Shown one piece after another: positions 39,815-52,900 of a DNA stretch of 64,000 nt (within the stretch, counting starts at the first letter, position 1; every line of letters starts with the position of its first letter). Source of the DNA: Entonaema liquescens (lineage: Eukaryota; Ascomycota; Sordariomycetes; Xylariales; Xylariaceae); contig CADCSX010000023.1 in the NCBI GenBank assembly GCA_902805475.1, positions 3,968,001-4,032,000 of the forward strand, written 5' to 3'. The position numbers and the translations under genes were made by a program. The notes beneath the pieces are model-generated. The model searched no databases. It was not told the origin of the DNA and was given only the letters and a program-made list of their open reading frames with translations.

Positions 39815-40388
39815 AATCACAGTCACGGCACGTTATAGGACCTGAAAAGATGTGTCGTTCTAGCGTCACTTTGGCAACCTTGGGTTTCCGTCGAAGCTTA
39901 AATGCTTGAATAGCCGGAGTAACCAGGCCTCGAAGCAAAAAGTTGGGGCGTGTATCCTCAGATATTGTTGCCGAATGATTGACTGCAGACGCCGCAACCT
40001 ACGGCCGTTCGTCGAGGCGGCAGGGGAACATGTCTAGAAAACAAGCTTCAACGCCAGGGAACTGGGAGGTTAAATAATACAGCTGGCGGGCTAGGAGAGA
40101 GGGCGAACTTGATGAAGGAAGAAGTAACGAGATTTGTTGGCGTTGTTAAGTCCAAGGTTGGCGTCATCTTCTGTGGTGCTATTGCATCGTTCAGGCTTGA
40201 TTAATGGTCGCGACAGCACCTAGATATGGAAGAAAATAGATACCCTATCATTGCATACCGAGAAGAGACTTGAATATACGATCTAGCATTGAGCTAGTAT
40301 GCTCTTATATGTTACCTCTATATTACATGAAGCTTACACGAATAAAATATTTACATGTTTGAACCATGTGATATTATGAGGCTACCAT

Positions 40389-40445
40389 TTTAATTAATTA
40401 ATTAATTAATTAATTAATTAATTGATTGATTGATTGATTGATTGA
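40389..40445 (+). repeat. compound (TTAA)n(TTGA)n microsatellite
   Basis: About eight TTAA units switch without a gap into about six TTGA units. A single A/G change that spread along a tetranucleotide array would give this compound structure. Confidence 0.93.
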
Positions 40446-40901
40446 ACCCAATATTGCTCTACCTAGTTGTTGAAGTAGAAGCACCTTGAAGCATGAATAT
40501 TGGTATGTAATGTGTAGGTAATGAGGGATGTTGAGCTTCATGAGGGGCATACAGTGAGATTCAAAGAAAGCAAACTGTATTTACTAATAATTGAGTACAG
40601 TGTGAGAGTGAGATCTGCTGCGCCACGACACACGCATCTCGCTGCAAGTGCAAGTGTTTTGCTTACATCCGTGTACTTACGTAGGTGCAATAGGGTATCT
40701 CGAACATTGAAGCAGGCACGCCCGGCCTCCGCTGTCCGAATTCCCCGGCTAAGACCCAAGGAGGTGGGAATTTGAACATGAATTCGAGACTTTATCGGGC
40801 TGACACTTCTTTCTATAAAACCTACATACGTGCGGTTACCTACTTAGGTACCTTAGCTACCTAGGTAAGCAGATTTAAATGTACCTAACTGTATAGCTCG
40901 A

Positions 40902-40953
40902 TTTTCTTCTTTTTTTCTTTTTTTTTACTCCATCCTCTTCATCCTCAATTTTT
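40902..40953 (+). promoter_or_regulatory. pyrimidine-rich tract upstream of SAPS gene
   Basis: A stretch dominated by T and C (TTTTCTTC..., CCATCCTCTTCATCCTC) on the coding strand, 770 bases before the ATG. CT tracts just upstream of transcription starts are common in filamentous fungal promoters. That this one marks the start here is an inference. Confidence 0.35.
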
Positions 40954-41720
40954 CATGCTTTTGAAACGAATTGTGGTTCTCATCCCCCCTCGTCTAGCTG
41001 CTATTCTTTTAAACAAGGTACATATTACTTAGCCCTCCTCCCCCGCCGAGCCATTCCCCTTTATTACTTGGACATTATTACTTGAACTCCAGACGGGTGG
41101 GCTCAAGAAATCGAAAGCCAATACTACCTTAATACATCCATACCTTCATACGCCTCTACCTCTTTACCTTATCTAGCTAAACAACAAAACAACAAGCGCC
41201 CGAATCCACAATCGGTGCCTGATCATATCTCTTATTTTCTATTCGCAATCTGTGTCCCGCCTTTGGCATACAGACATAGGAATATCTGGATTCGCAGTAT
41301 TTTGCAATTGGCTTATGTACCTAGGTTTAAGGGATTCCAAAGGTGCGAATAAAAAAGTACCGAACCAAAAACCCGACGAGTCCCATAACCATTTCGACGA
41401 ATAGACCGACCGTCGGAAAAATAAAATAATTGAGAAATTTCCTGCCTGACCGCACGTGGGAAGCCCACACTACCTGTGCCGGTGACGATATTACAATCCA
41501 TTTCGCCCTTATTTTTCCCCCGCGCGCCACCAAACTTGGATCCGATCCGACCAGACCCGGGTAAAGGACAGGCTTTCGTATGCCGAATCCCACTCCTTAC
41601 ACCCGCCGTATATCTGCACTTGTATTTACGTCGAAACACGTACCTTTACTCTTGCCAGTCCGGTGCCGGTGCAGCCCAGCCGGTGCAGTGACATAGGGCG
41701 TCGCCCCATTACGAATCGAC

Positions 41721-44700
41721 ATGTTTTGGAGATTTGGCGGTTACGCCAACATCTCGACTATCGATACCATTCTCGATAAGCCCGATTTCCAACTCGAGGA
41801 TCTACTTGATGAGAGTGATTTAATACAGGAGCTCAAACAGCACAACACTAAGCTCATCGAGTATTTACGCGAGTCCAAGGTACTCGAGAGGCTCCTTGAA
41901 TATGTTGTCACACCGAAGCTTGAACCTGTAGAAGCTCCCGAGGAGGACACCAATGAGGATGAAAAGAAGGGCAAGTCCAGAGCCCTATCTTTTGGCCGCC
42001 CACGAGCCTCGTCGAGAACAACTAGCGATGGAGCCGAGGAGGACGAGGCTGAGAAGAAGCGAAACAGATACGCATACGTTGCTGCTGAAGTCCTCTCCTC
42101 CGATAATTGGTCCATCTACGAAGCCTTAATGGAGAGCCATCAACTTCTGCGCAACTTTTGGAATTTCCTCAAACATCCGTCCCCCTTGGATCCCCTCCAG
42201 GCGAGCTATTTCACCAAAGTCAACGAAGCCTTGTTCGATAAGAAGACAGAGGAGATGCTGGATCTCTTAAAATCTCTTGATGATGCCGTCCCTAATATGC
42301 TACGTCATGTCGATTGCCCTATGATAATGGATCTCCTACTCAAAATCATTAGCCTTGAGAGAACTGAGAGTGGCCAGGGTATAGTTGAGGTGTGTTTAGA
42401 TATCCAAAGAGGCCAGTCGGTCGGACAATGTATGGTTTATTGCTAACATAACTCCGCTGGAATTAGTGGCTCTACTCAAAAGATGTCATGCCAACACTGC
42501 TCTCATTTCTTGGGCCGGAGCATAGCCCTGCTACGCAGACATCCGCCGGTGACTTCATTAAAGCTATCATCACTGTCTCTGCCAACGCTTCCCAGAACGA
42601 GCAGGCTTGTATCGGCCCGAACGAGCTTACACGTCAGCTAGTATCGAAACCTTGCATCCAGAAGCTTATCGGATACATGCTTGATGGTGGGAACCCCCTT
42701 ACTGTTGGCGTAGGAATTGTTATTGAGGTTATCCGCAAGAACAACTCCGATTATGACCCGGATGTTGGTCCTGATTCGAATGCCTTGCCTTCCAGTCGCG
42801 ATCCCATTTATCTTGGTACTCTGCTTAGACTTTTTGCTGATAACGTTCCTGCCTTTATGACTAAAATTCTGAATGCACCGGCCACTTCTCAGAGGCAGCA
42901 GCTGGACTCTACCTTTGGAGAGAAGATCGAGCCTCTTGGCTTTGATCGGTTCAAGACTTGCGAGCTCATGGCTGAGCTCCTCCATTGTAGCAATATGGCA
43001 CTGCTGAATGAAGTTGGTTCGGAGCAACTGATTGCTCTCCGAGACGAAGAACGTCAGCGATTACGAGCTGAGGGCCGGCTAGCGACCAACCGTGGCGAAG
43101 AGGTGCAATCATCAGAGGACCTAACTATGCGGATGCGACACTCCTCTCCTGACGATGGCCGCCGCCTGGAGATTACAAATGCTTCAGACGACGATGGATT
43201 TGAGGAAGTTGCTCCATTAGGCGAGATGACGGAGGACACGTCGCATGAGTTTGTCAAAGCAGAGGACGAAATTCCCACCGGACCAGTTTCGTCTTTTCTC
43301 GATAGGGAAGATGACGATTTTGTGGAAGAACCTCTTAGTTCCCCCAGGTTGAACGTTCATGATAGTAAACTCAATGAACAACAATTTGAAAACCCCGAGC
43401 TCATGGTTGCGCCCCTTTCTCCCAAGAAGCCGCCGGCTACCCAGAGAGCAGAGCAAGAACAGAGTGATGCTACATCAACCACTAATTCACAGCTGACACA
43501 AGTGGCTCAAACGAGTACTGGGCAGCGCCCGGTAGAGACAACAAGTAAGGAGCATCAGGGAGACGATGGGCCTTCTAGGTTAGTAGAGATTCAAGCACCA
43601 GAGTCACAAAGCGTGTCTAAAGAGCCTCCCACAAGCAATCCCGAGACAGCAAAAACCCCTGCCCCTATAGTAGCCCAGGCAGGGGAAGGATTACCCTCAT
43701 CATCACCTGCTAAGAGCTCTGCTGTAAATGACGTGCCTATGGAAAGCAAACCGAGCGGGCCTCTACAAGCAGATTCTGAGAATGCAGATAGTGCACCCAT
43801 CGTTCAATTGATTGGGTCCACTGGCCCCAAGCTCATCAACCTGAGTTAGTCCCATCCGGAAGTATAGAACAGCGTCTCGATCCAGTTGTTGGCGATTACC
43901 TCAAAATGCAATTTGTGGAGCACCAAGTTGTACCGACGATATTAGTGAGTAAACGAATTTTTTTTTTTATCTATTCCGGAAGGCTAATTTTAAACAGTCC
44001 TTCTTTTTTACGTATCCGTGGAATAATTTTCTCCACAACGTTGTCTATGACATCGTCCAGCAAGTATTCAATGGCCCTATGGATCGTGGCTATAACCCTA
44101 CTCTGGCAATTTCATTATTTGAAGCCGCTGATATAACCAACGCTATCATCAACGGCCAGAAATCTAGCGAGCAGTCTCAAGCTCGAAATAAGACCCGGAT
44201 GGGCTACATGGGCCACCTGACGCTTATTGCTGAAGAGGTCGTTAAATTCACGGAGCGGAACCCACCAGAGCTCCTCTCAGAGCTTGTCTTGGACCGTGTC
44301 ATGAGCCAGGACTGGATTAACTATGTCGAGGGCGCCCTCGCCGAAACGAGAGAGAGAGACAACGCTATTCTTGGAGGAGTCAGGCCCGAAGTTGCTATGA
44401 ATAACAGGACGCAGATGGGTGGTAATAGCTTGGGTGGCATGGGCTTGTCAAGCCTGGGGCTTGGCGGTGCACAGGGTGGTGGCTCCAACGCGCTTGCTGA
44501 GGCGGGATTGAATGGTACTGCGGGTGGTATGGAAATGCAGGATAATGGCAGTGGAAGCAGCATCGGACCTTTCAGTATAAGTTCTGGCTTGCTGTCGGGA
44601 TCGGGGTTCGGCAGTTCAAGCGATGAAGAAGAAGACGACGCAGAAGATAATGAAGAGGATGTTAATAACGAGGTAACTTACCCCTAGCATCATGGGACCA

Positions 44701-45564
44701 TGCTCCGATTTCCTACGATGCATCTCACGTCAACAGCCTATGTACACGAATCAATGGAGACAAATGCATTTACTGATAATTTAATAGTTTCGGGCGTATA
44801 CAGATTCACTAAATGCCGCGTCTTCAACGTCAATGGATCCCCCTTCCGTTCCGCCTCCACCCCCACCGCCGCCGCCACTGAACATCCCTCCCTCGCGCGC
44901 ACGTCTGCAACTAGCTGCGAGGCTTGCGATGCACCAGAAGAATTCTGTCGGCTCATCAACTCAGCCAGGAGGGGTAGAAGGCAACGAGGAATCTGGTGAG
45001 ACCGTACCGGATAGAGAATCTGATAGCATCCTCCGCAACCCTTTTGAGGACGACGGAGAGGATGATGTAGATGATGAAAGCGACGATGGCCTTGCTGGAG
45101 ATGATAACAATGCTGAGTCTTGGAGTGCGGGGCCATCCAGAGGCAGCTGGTGGCGGGGAGCTTTGCGACGAGGTAAAGAAAGGTTTGGGGACGGTAGGGA
45201 TGATTCCGACTCAGACAAGGACGAGACGGCTGGAGGCGAGGAGGAGGACGAAGAATTTGGCGACTTCGCGATGCCCGAAGTTGACAAGGACGGGAGCAAT
45301 GACAAGGGTGGAGTAATTGTGAAGCCACTCCCTGTTCACCCGCCCTCCCAGAGTCAAAAGGCATCGGCCTTCACTAGCCTCTGGCCGTTCGGATCAAAGG
45401 ATAAAGAGAAGCAAAAGGTCAAAGAAAATGAAGCACAGGCGGAGAATTCCGGGGAGGTTACGGGCGAAATTACGGGCGACGACGGTGAGAAGATCAAGAG
45501 CACGCACGAAGCAACTCGAAGAACAAGTATTGAAGACCCCGACGATGAGGAGGTGGTCGTTTAG
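41721..45564 (+). CDS. ekc1: SAPS-domain protein phosphatase regulatory subunit (Sap155/Sap190, Ekc1 type)
   Basis: Predicted subunit of about 1,180 residues that binds the Sit4/PP6-type phosphatase catalytic subunit and controls cell-cycle and mitotic signalling. Clear exons: 41,721-42,389; 42,467 onward; to 43,944; 43,998-44,672; 44,788-45,564. The start MFWRFGGYANISTIDTILDK and the blocks DNWSIYEALMESHQLLRNFWNFL, LLHCSNMALLNE and FPWNNFLHNVVYD-like YPWNNFLHNVVYDIVQQVFNGPMDRG are typical of SAPS. A long acidic, low-complexity region (about 43,050-43,790) splits the conserved halves, and a proline run and acidic tail end the protein. At 43,846 the frame changes before PVVGDYLKMQFVEHQVVPTIL. 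Either a weak intron (43,791-43,849, donor GTGCAC) is removed or one T is missing. The TAG stop at 45,562 is followed in frame by 24 more coding-like codons. Confidence 0.9.
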
Positions 45565-46973
45565 GAGCCGGCGTCCGCTTCGGACGGGGCTCTATATGAC
45601 GACGACTATGTCAATGTTCCTAGTGGCTCAGATGGATGATACCCCGTAATCAATATTGCGAAGACGGTGGTCCAACGGAGACGCAGGCCGTACCTCTACC
45701 ACGCGATAAATGGGATATGGTAACGAGGGTTATCAGGCGCGTTTGTATTATATGTGGTTTTTAGAAATGGCTGTTTGCATGTTTCACGGTTTCCCATCCT
45801 GTACAGTAAGTAGTCCGGAATGGTACGAGATTATGGATTATGCCCGACTTTTGTTCCGATTTGGTGAGTCTTGAGAGAGAGGTACATATACGAAAGCGTA
45901 GAAGATCTCTTAGGTCTTGATGTTGCGAGTCCGCAACTAGCCAGATCTTTTATTCTTTATTTTTATATTTACTTTATCTCAGGGCTGAAGAATGGATACA
46001 ATAGATTTGTTACGACGGATGTCATATACCATATATACCTACCTACACAGTAACTCCAGCTGATGTTGGCATGGGATGACCATGGTGTGCGCGCGTGCGC
46101 TCGCTCTTTAGATGGTGACCTCATAGCGTTTTATGGATGCGGCGTAGTAATTGTACAGATGCGCCGATCGCAAGAGATATTAAGAGGCAAAGGATAATTC
46201 TTAGTCAAAGATTTCCACCCGTCAATGCGCATCTTTAAGGATTCATTGTAAGGAAAGCCATTGCGTCGGCCGAGGAAAGGTGATTGGTGACGTGAATGGG
46301 AATTGAATCCTTGAAGATTCCGGAAGACGCTTAGAAAAAACAAGTTGGTTTCTGCTGATGTAACTCAAGAACTGAAGACTACCTAGGTACCTAGCCTGAT
46401 AGGGATTAGATCTGGCGTCCACTCTACTTATTTTTAGCTCAGCTAATTAACAGCTGTACCTAACAACTGTAACAACTGTAACAACTGTAACAACTATACC
46501 GATGTAGCTAACTACCGACCTCCGAGGGGGAGACTCTAAACTTTTATATCTCTGGGAACTCCGGCTTACGCTATCTTCACCACTTCATCCTTTAAAGCCG
46601 TAGTTGAGTAGTGAGTACGTCAGCCCCAGCCTTAACCCACAAGAGGATCATGTATATGCCTATGTACTTCAATTGTCGATCGTTCATGTCCACAGCCAAG
46701 ATGGCTACCCGCAGGAGAGTCTGTCGGATCCCGACCCTTGTGTACGGTTACGCCTCAAGATGGAATCCTATCATCTACATAGTAATATCCGCTTCAGTCA
46801 AATGTATCTAAATGGAACAAAAATAATATTACTACGACCTTTTCATTACCATGTTATCTACGTCTTAACCCTTCTCTTCTTGTTCTTTTGGTCATTTGAA
46901 TACCATAGCATGCTCGCTATGCTATAGCCAGCAGTTCGTCTACTTTGTACATCTTTTGTCTCTCATTCCAACG
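45565..46973. other. intergenic region between SAPS and NRPS-family genes
   Basis: These 1.4 kb hold the SAPS 3' end and the NRPS-family promoter. A nonamer repeat lies at 46,462-46,497 and a CCTAGGTACCTAGG palindrome near 46,382. A GCGCGCGTGCGC tract lies near 46,090. No supported gene. Confidence 0.5.
46462..46497 (+). repeat. nonamer tandem repeat AACAACTGT x4
   Basis: Four consecutive copies of a 9-bp unit (AACAACTGT, the last one varied) lie about 480 bases upstream of the NRPS-family start. CAACTG resembles a Myb-type site (YAACKG), so a repeated regulator site is conceivable, but slippage alone would also explain it. Confidence 0.8.
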
Positions 46974-49900
46974 ATGGCCTTTCCGATAGGAGAAAGCTTC
47001 TTGTATCTGTCGTCGACCGATACTTCGGACGAGCTGTCTGAAAGTCAACCAAGCAGGACGAATAGCAAGTCCCGTCGTTTACCGAACAGAGTAAATCACA
47101 CACTCAAGAAGAAGAACCTTTCGATCAACACATCCCTTCCTATAAACCAGCTAGATAATTTGAATAATGCCGGACAACACCTGAGATCTGAGGTAGCTAA
47201 TGCCTTAGGCATTGACGCGAGAGATCTCCCTCAACCGTTTCATGGATTAGTACAGGATTATGACGACTCAAGTTCCGTATATTCCGGCTCGAGTAACGCC
47301 CAGAACCGTTTAGATGAATTTCAAGATGGGTCTAGGACAACGAGAGGAGGAGCTTCCGTGAGCTCAGTATCAGACTATTCGCCCCCAACCGATAATGGCG
47401 AATGGAGCAAATCGATAGGTGGCTTGGTGGAAAAGCGCCTTAGTGCCGCTATAACTAACGTCCTCGGCATCGACAATGAATCGCTTCCTCTAGATGAATC
47501 ATTCTTAGATCTTGGGGGGAACTACCGAAAAGCCAGAGAACTTCGAGCGGAGTGCATGGATGCAGGGTTGACTGTTAACACTAGGGATATCATGAACTGC
47601 AAGACCATTGCTGAGCTCGAGACGCGTATAAAGCCGCTTGTCCCGCATAAGCTTGTGGAAAGCAAGGCACAGCCCACGGCCGTTAGCCCACTCGACCCAG
47701 AGTCGCCAGAGATCACACCAGACAGGCGCCGATATCAGATTCCAGAATGCTCTCAACCCCCCGCGATCCCGCCTAAAGCGGCGGCTAGATACTCCATCGT
47801 CCAATCACAACTTAGACCTACGCCATCCAAGAGACGTTATGCCGGAGTTGAGCAAATCCTATCTCAACACAGCGATATAGCGAAGGCATCTGTCCTCAAA
47901 TCTAAGGCTGGTCCTTTTGAGGGCCAGCTTGTGGCGTTTGTCACCCTGACAGGTTGTGTGGTAGATGGACCAGACGACTGCGAAGTTCAACTACAGAACG
48001 CTCATCATACTGTCAAGCTACCAGCCATCCGAAATGTAGTCGAGTCCCAAGTACCGCAGAGCCTCGCCCCTAACCTCTGGATTGCGTTAGAAAAGATGCC
48101 CTTAGACGACGCCGGTAATATTAACCGAAGAAAGCTACAGACATGGGTGCAAAATGCCAATGAGGAGATATGTCGCCGAATTCTGTCCATTGACTCGAGG
48201 GCGAGTTTCAAACAGCCCACAAGTGTAATTGAAAGGCGCCTCCAGAAGACAGCGAGTAGGGTGCTGCAAATGGATCAAACCGGTATAGGCATGAACATGT
48301 CGTTCACAAGCCTAGGTGGCGATGAGAGCGCCGCAATACAGTTCACAACTAAATGTGAATCCCAGGGGATTCACCTCAATACAGAGGACGTCATGAAAGC
48401 AACTTCATTGAATCAACTTGCTGCCCTAGCAACATCGAGTAGGTCGCACTCGCGTAATCCGAGCGAAATGCCGATCGACGTCTTCGAACTTTCGCCTATG
48501 CAGCGTCTATATTTTCATACCTCCATAGGCAATGATGCTTACCAACGGGAATCCGGGAACGGCAAATACAGGTTTAACCAGAGCGTACTGTTTCGACTAA
48601 AGCGAGCCTTGAGCATAGACGATGTGGCGGCGGCGGTAGAGGCTGTAGTTGGTCATCACCCCATGCTAAGATGCCGGTTCCGACGTAGTGGAAGTTCCTG
48701 GTGTCAGTCAATAGAACCGGATATCCCTTCTTCATATCACTTTGCACACCATGGGGTTATGCCGGGCGCCGAGGTCAAAAATTTGGTCAGGGTCGCCCAC
48801 AAGACGATAGATATCGAGACAGGCCCTCTCTTTGCTGCCCACCATTTCCATACCTGTGACAATCATCAAATGCTTTATATGGTCGCTCACCATCTCGTTG
48901 TCGATTTGAAGTCATGGCGTATCATAGCAGATGACTTGGAAGGGTTACTTACTAAGGGATATCTCATCTCTGGTCACACCCTCTCTTTTAGGGAATGGAT
49001 GCTCCATCATAGATATCGCATACGGCAAACGGAACTCCCCTTTCACGCACCAATAGGAAACTACAAATATTGGGGCATCGATTCTGCTTCCAACACATAC
49101 GGGAATACGCTAGCTACCGGTTTCACGCTTAGTGCAGAGATCACCTCAGTCCTCGCCGCCGGCTGTCAAGCGCTTGAGATGGACCTTGCAGGCCTTTTTA
49201 TGGCTGTTCTTATCCTTTCCTTTGCGAAAGAATTCCAAGACCGTACACCACCTACTCTATGGAACCAGATGGATGAGAGATCTATATTTGGAACGGAGCG
49301 AAATGTATCAGAAACCGTGGGATGGTTCACCTCGCTCTGCCCTGTGGCTATCGATGTTTCCCCAACGGATAACGTCTCAACCATACTTAAACGGATCAAG
49401 GATTTAGAATATAGTACCACAAAAAAGAGCTTCTTGTGGTTTGGCAGAAACCTGATAGATAGTGCCTCGGCCCTTTCATTTGTTTCCTCCTACTGCCCTC
49501 TTGAGCTCATGCTCACTTACGCTGGAACAATCCAAAACATGAAAAGTCAAGATGCCTTATTAGAACAACTCCCTACGTCAGGCAGAACGCTAGCTTCAAG
49601 TATATCAGACATTGGAAACAGTGTTGGACGTGTTGCTGTATTCGAGATTTCAATATTTGTCGAGGAGGGTGAAACTAAATTCGATATTATCTACCCTAAG
49701 AATTCTGCACACCAGGAGAAGATCCATAGTTGGATTTATGGCTACGAGAAGATGCTACACCAAGCTACAGAAAGCCTGCAGCACGAAGACTGGTCTTTAT
49801 CTTCATCTGGCATTCTTCATTTGAACATCACGAACGAGGAGTTCAACCGACTAAATATGACAGTCTTACCGCGCCTCAATCTGAATATTTCTAACATCGA

Positions 49901-52900
49901 GGCTATATATCCTGCAACAGAAATCCAGCAGGAGATCATCACCACCCAGGCCCTAGTGCCAGGGAGCTCTAAGGCGTTCATGATATGCGACCTCGCAACG
50001 TCTGGTCGCTCAGTCGATACTTCCCGCATTTGTGCTGCTTGGCTTCAGGCAACGTCTAAACATCCCGCTCTGAGGACCGTCTTCTCCCAAAGCGTCTCGA
50101 ATAACAGCTTTTATGATCAGATAGTCTTAAGGTCCCATTCGCCTATAATGCTCTTCCTTGAAAGTGGTAGCGTCGAGGATGCAATGGCATCTATTGACAA
50201 TCTACCCCCTTTAGCGTTAAGCGAAGGTATCCCTTGGCATAGACTAGTTGTATGCCAGGTACCCGGGAAGACATTCGTAAAGGTAGAGGTTAGCCAGGCA
50301 GTATGCGATGTACGTCCCTTAAGATTCTTTTAACTTTTATCTATAGCTAATTCAGAGTCTAGGTTGTCAGCTTGGCCATTGTCTTCAAAGAAATCGAGCA
50401 AGCCTACTTCCACGATCTAATCCCCTCCAGGCCTGAAATATCATATCCTCAGTATGCGCAATATATGAAGATAGCCTCTCCAAGTATTGCTTTTTGGAAA
50501 GAGCATTTAAAGGGTGTTCAGCCTTGCATATTCCCTGCACTCGTGTCGCAACATCCTATCCCAGGCGAGTGGAACACCACGTCTCTCGATCTGGATATTT
50601 CATATGAGAGGCTCAAAGCCTTCGCCAAGGAGCATAATATAGACCCTTCCGTTATACTTCAAGTTGCATGGGGTTTGCTCTTACGGAATTATATTGGAAC
50701 AGATAATGTTTGCTTTGGGTACCGCATTGCTGGTAGGGATTTTCCCGTCGAGAACTTGAGCGATACTATTGGTTCATTTTCAACCATGTTGGCATCAAAG
50801 CTCGGAATTCCCTCCCAGCAGCCCCTTACACAGCTACTGCTGAATGCGGAGAAGGATCGCGTACAAGCATTTAACCACCAACATGTACCCATAAGCACGG
50901 TTGAACACGAGCTGCAGATTAAGGGTGCTCGCTTATTCAATACCTATGTATCATTAGGTTATGAATATGTCTCGCATAGGCATTCTGCGAGTTCAAAATG
51001 TCGCCATGTCAGGACTGTGCAAGCCTCAGAGTACGATGTTGGTGTAGATGTATATTTCCATGATGGGAACATCACAGTCGACATTGGGCACCGCATCTTC
51101 AACTCGGATCAAGCAATCACTGTGGCTTGTGCCTTTGGAAGAGCCATTGAAGCCATCCTGGACTCTCCAACGACGGTAGTTCGGGAGGTAGACCTGTTCA
51201 GTATGCGCGACCATGAACAAATCCTGGCATGGAATAGCATGCCTCAAGCCGATATACCTAAGGAGGCTATCCACGATCTGGTAACACACCAGGCTTCGCT
51301 AAACCCGGAAATCCAAGCCATCTGCGCATGGGATGGGGATTTATCTTATGGTGATCTTCATGACTTATCCATTGTCCTTGCTAAACACCTCCTCGCTTCA
51401 GGTCTGAAGCCACAGATGCCCGTGCCAGTGGTCAGTGACAGAAGTCGATGGGCTATAGTGACCATGTTAGCGGTACTCCAGTAAGTTGGTGATATCCTGT
51501 GGTGCTAGATCATATCTAATACTGACTGGTTCTAGCGCGGGTGCAATTTTAGTGCCTGTTGATGTTGAGATCTCCTCATTGATTGCTTGGGTAATCCGAG
51601 AAGTCAGTGCTGATTTCGTGCTAAGCTCGGCTAGTGCTCAGAGGCATGTGGATGGCCTTGGAGCAAAGGTCATCGTGGTAGATGAAAAGACTGTTCTGGC
51701 TATGTCAGCGCAGGCTGTTGAAATGGAACTCCCGCGCCCTGCGCCCTTCGAAATAGCCTGCATTCTTTTCAGCGCTGGGACGGCTGGGACCTTTAAAGGA
51801 ATCTCATATGACCACGGTTCCCTGACAGCTGCTTGCGTTGGGCAGAATTCTGTGCTTCTAATAAACCCCTCCAGCAGGGTTATGCAGATTTCTTCGTATA
51901 ATGTCGATGTTTCGCTTTCAGAAATATTCACCACTTTGGTGAATGGAGGCTGCGTCTGTATCCCTTCGCCCTCGGAAAGGATTACTGACTTCTCTGGAGC
52001 TGCCAGACGTATGCACGTTAACTGGACATATTTGACACCGACGTTATCAAGAAAATTAGATCCGGAGGGGCTTCCGGGCCTTGCTGTTGTCTGCTTCCGT
52101 GCGCAACATCTTGACGATGATGTTTATGCACCATGGATTGGCAAGTCTAAGGTAATCCTGGCGTATGGTTCTCCTGAAGCCGGTCCCCTTGCACTTTCCG
52201 CCACCGAGATCACTGATCAGAAGGCTGCGCAATGCTTCGGCAACCCATTCTATGGCAACTTTTGGATAGTTAGTCCTGAAGATAGTAACCGGCTCATGCC
52301 GGTAGGTGCGCTTGGTGAGCTGGTGATCGGGGGGCCGACACTTGCCAGCGGTCTAGATATCCATGAACCTGACATCAAGACGTGGGTTGAAAAGGGTTCA
52401 GCCTGTGCAACGTCGCTCCTAGAAAGATCAGGAAGTCGTCTACTTAAGACTGGAGATTATGCCCGTTACCTCGAAGACGGGAGGATTCTTTTCGCCTCGG
52501 ACGATGCCGGAGATACAGAGATAAATGGTAGAAAATTCTGCCTTTCGATTATCGAGCCAAAACTTCGGCAATGCCTTGGCCGGGGTATCGACGTGGTGGT
52601 TGAGACGATAGCTTTCAACGACCCAACCTCGGACCCGGTTCTGGCCACATTTATCGATTTTGGAGAGAATGTATCAAAAGGAAATGAAAACTTGTCGAAA
52701 CTCAGTCGCGCTACAAAGGAGAGATTATATCTTTGTAAGAAGATGGCTAACATGGCGCTCCGAGAGACACTACCAAGTTATATGGTGCCTTCAGCATATA
52801 TACCTGTTCAGTGTATGCCTCTAACATCGACATTGGAGGTAAATAGGGAAAAGCTTCAACGAATGATTGCAGGTTCATCTAGGAAGCAACTTCTTGGGCT

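Larger units (their letters stand above)
39815..41720. other. intergenic region upstream of the SAPS gene
   Basis: These 1.9 kb have no supported gene. They contain a TTAA/TTGA microsatellite (40,389-40,445), CCTAGG/GGTACC palindromes near 40,836-40,866, a pyrimidine tract at 40,902-40,953, and probably a long 5' leader of the SAPS gene. Confidence 0.5.
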
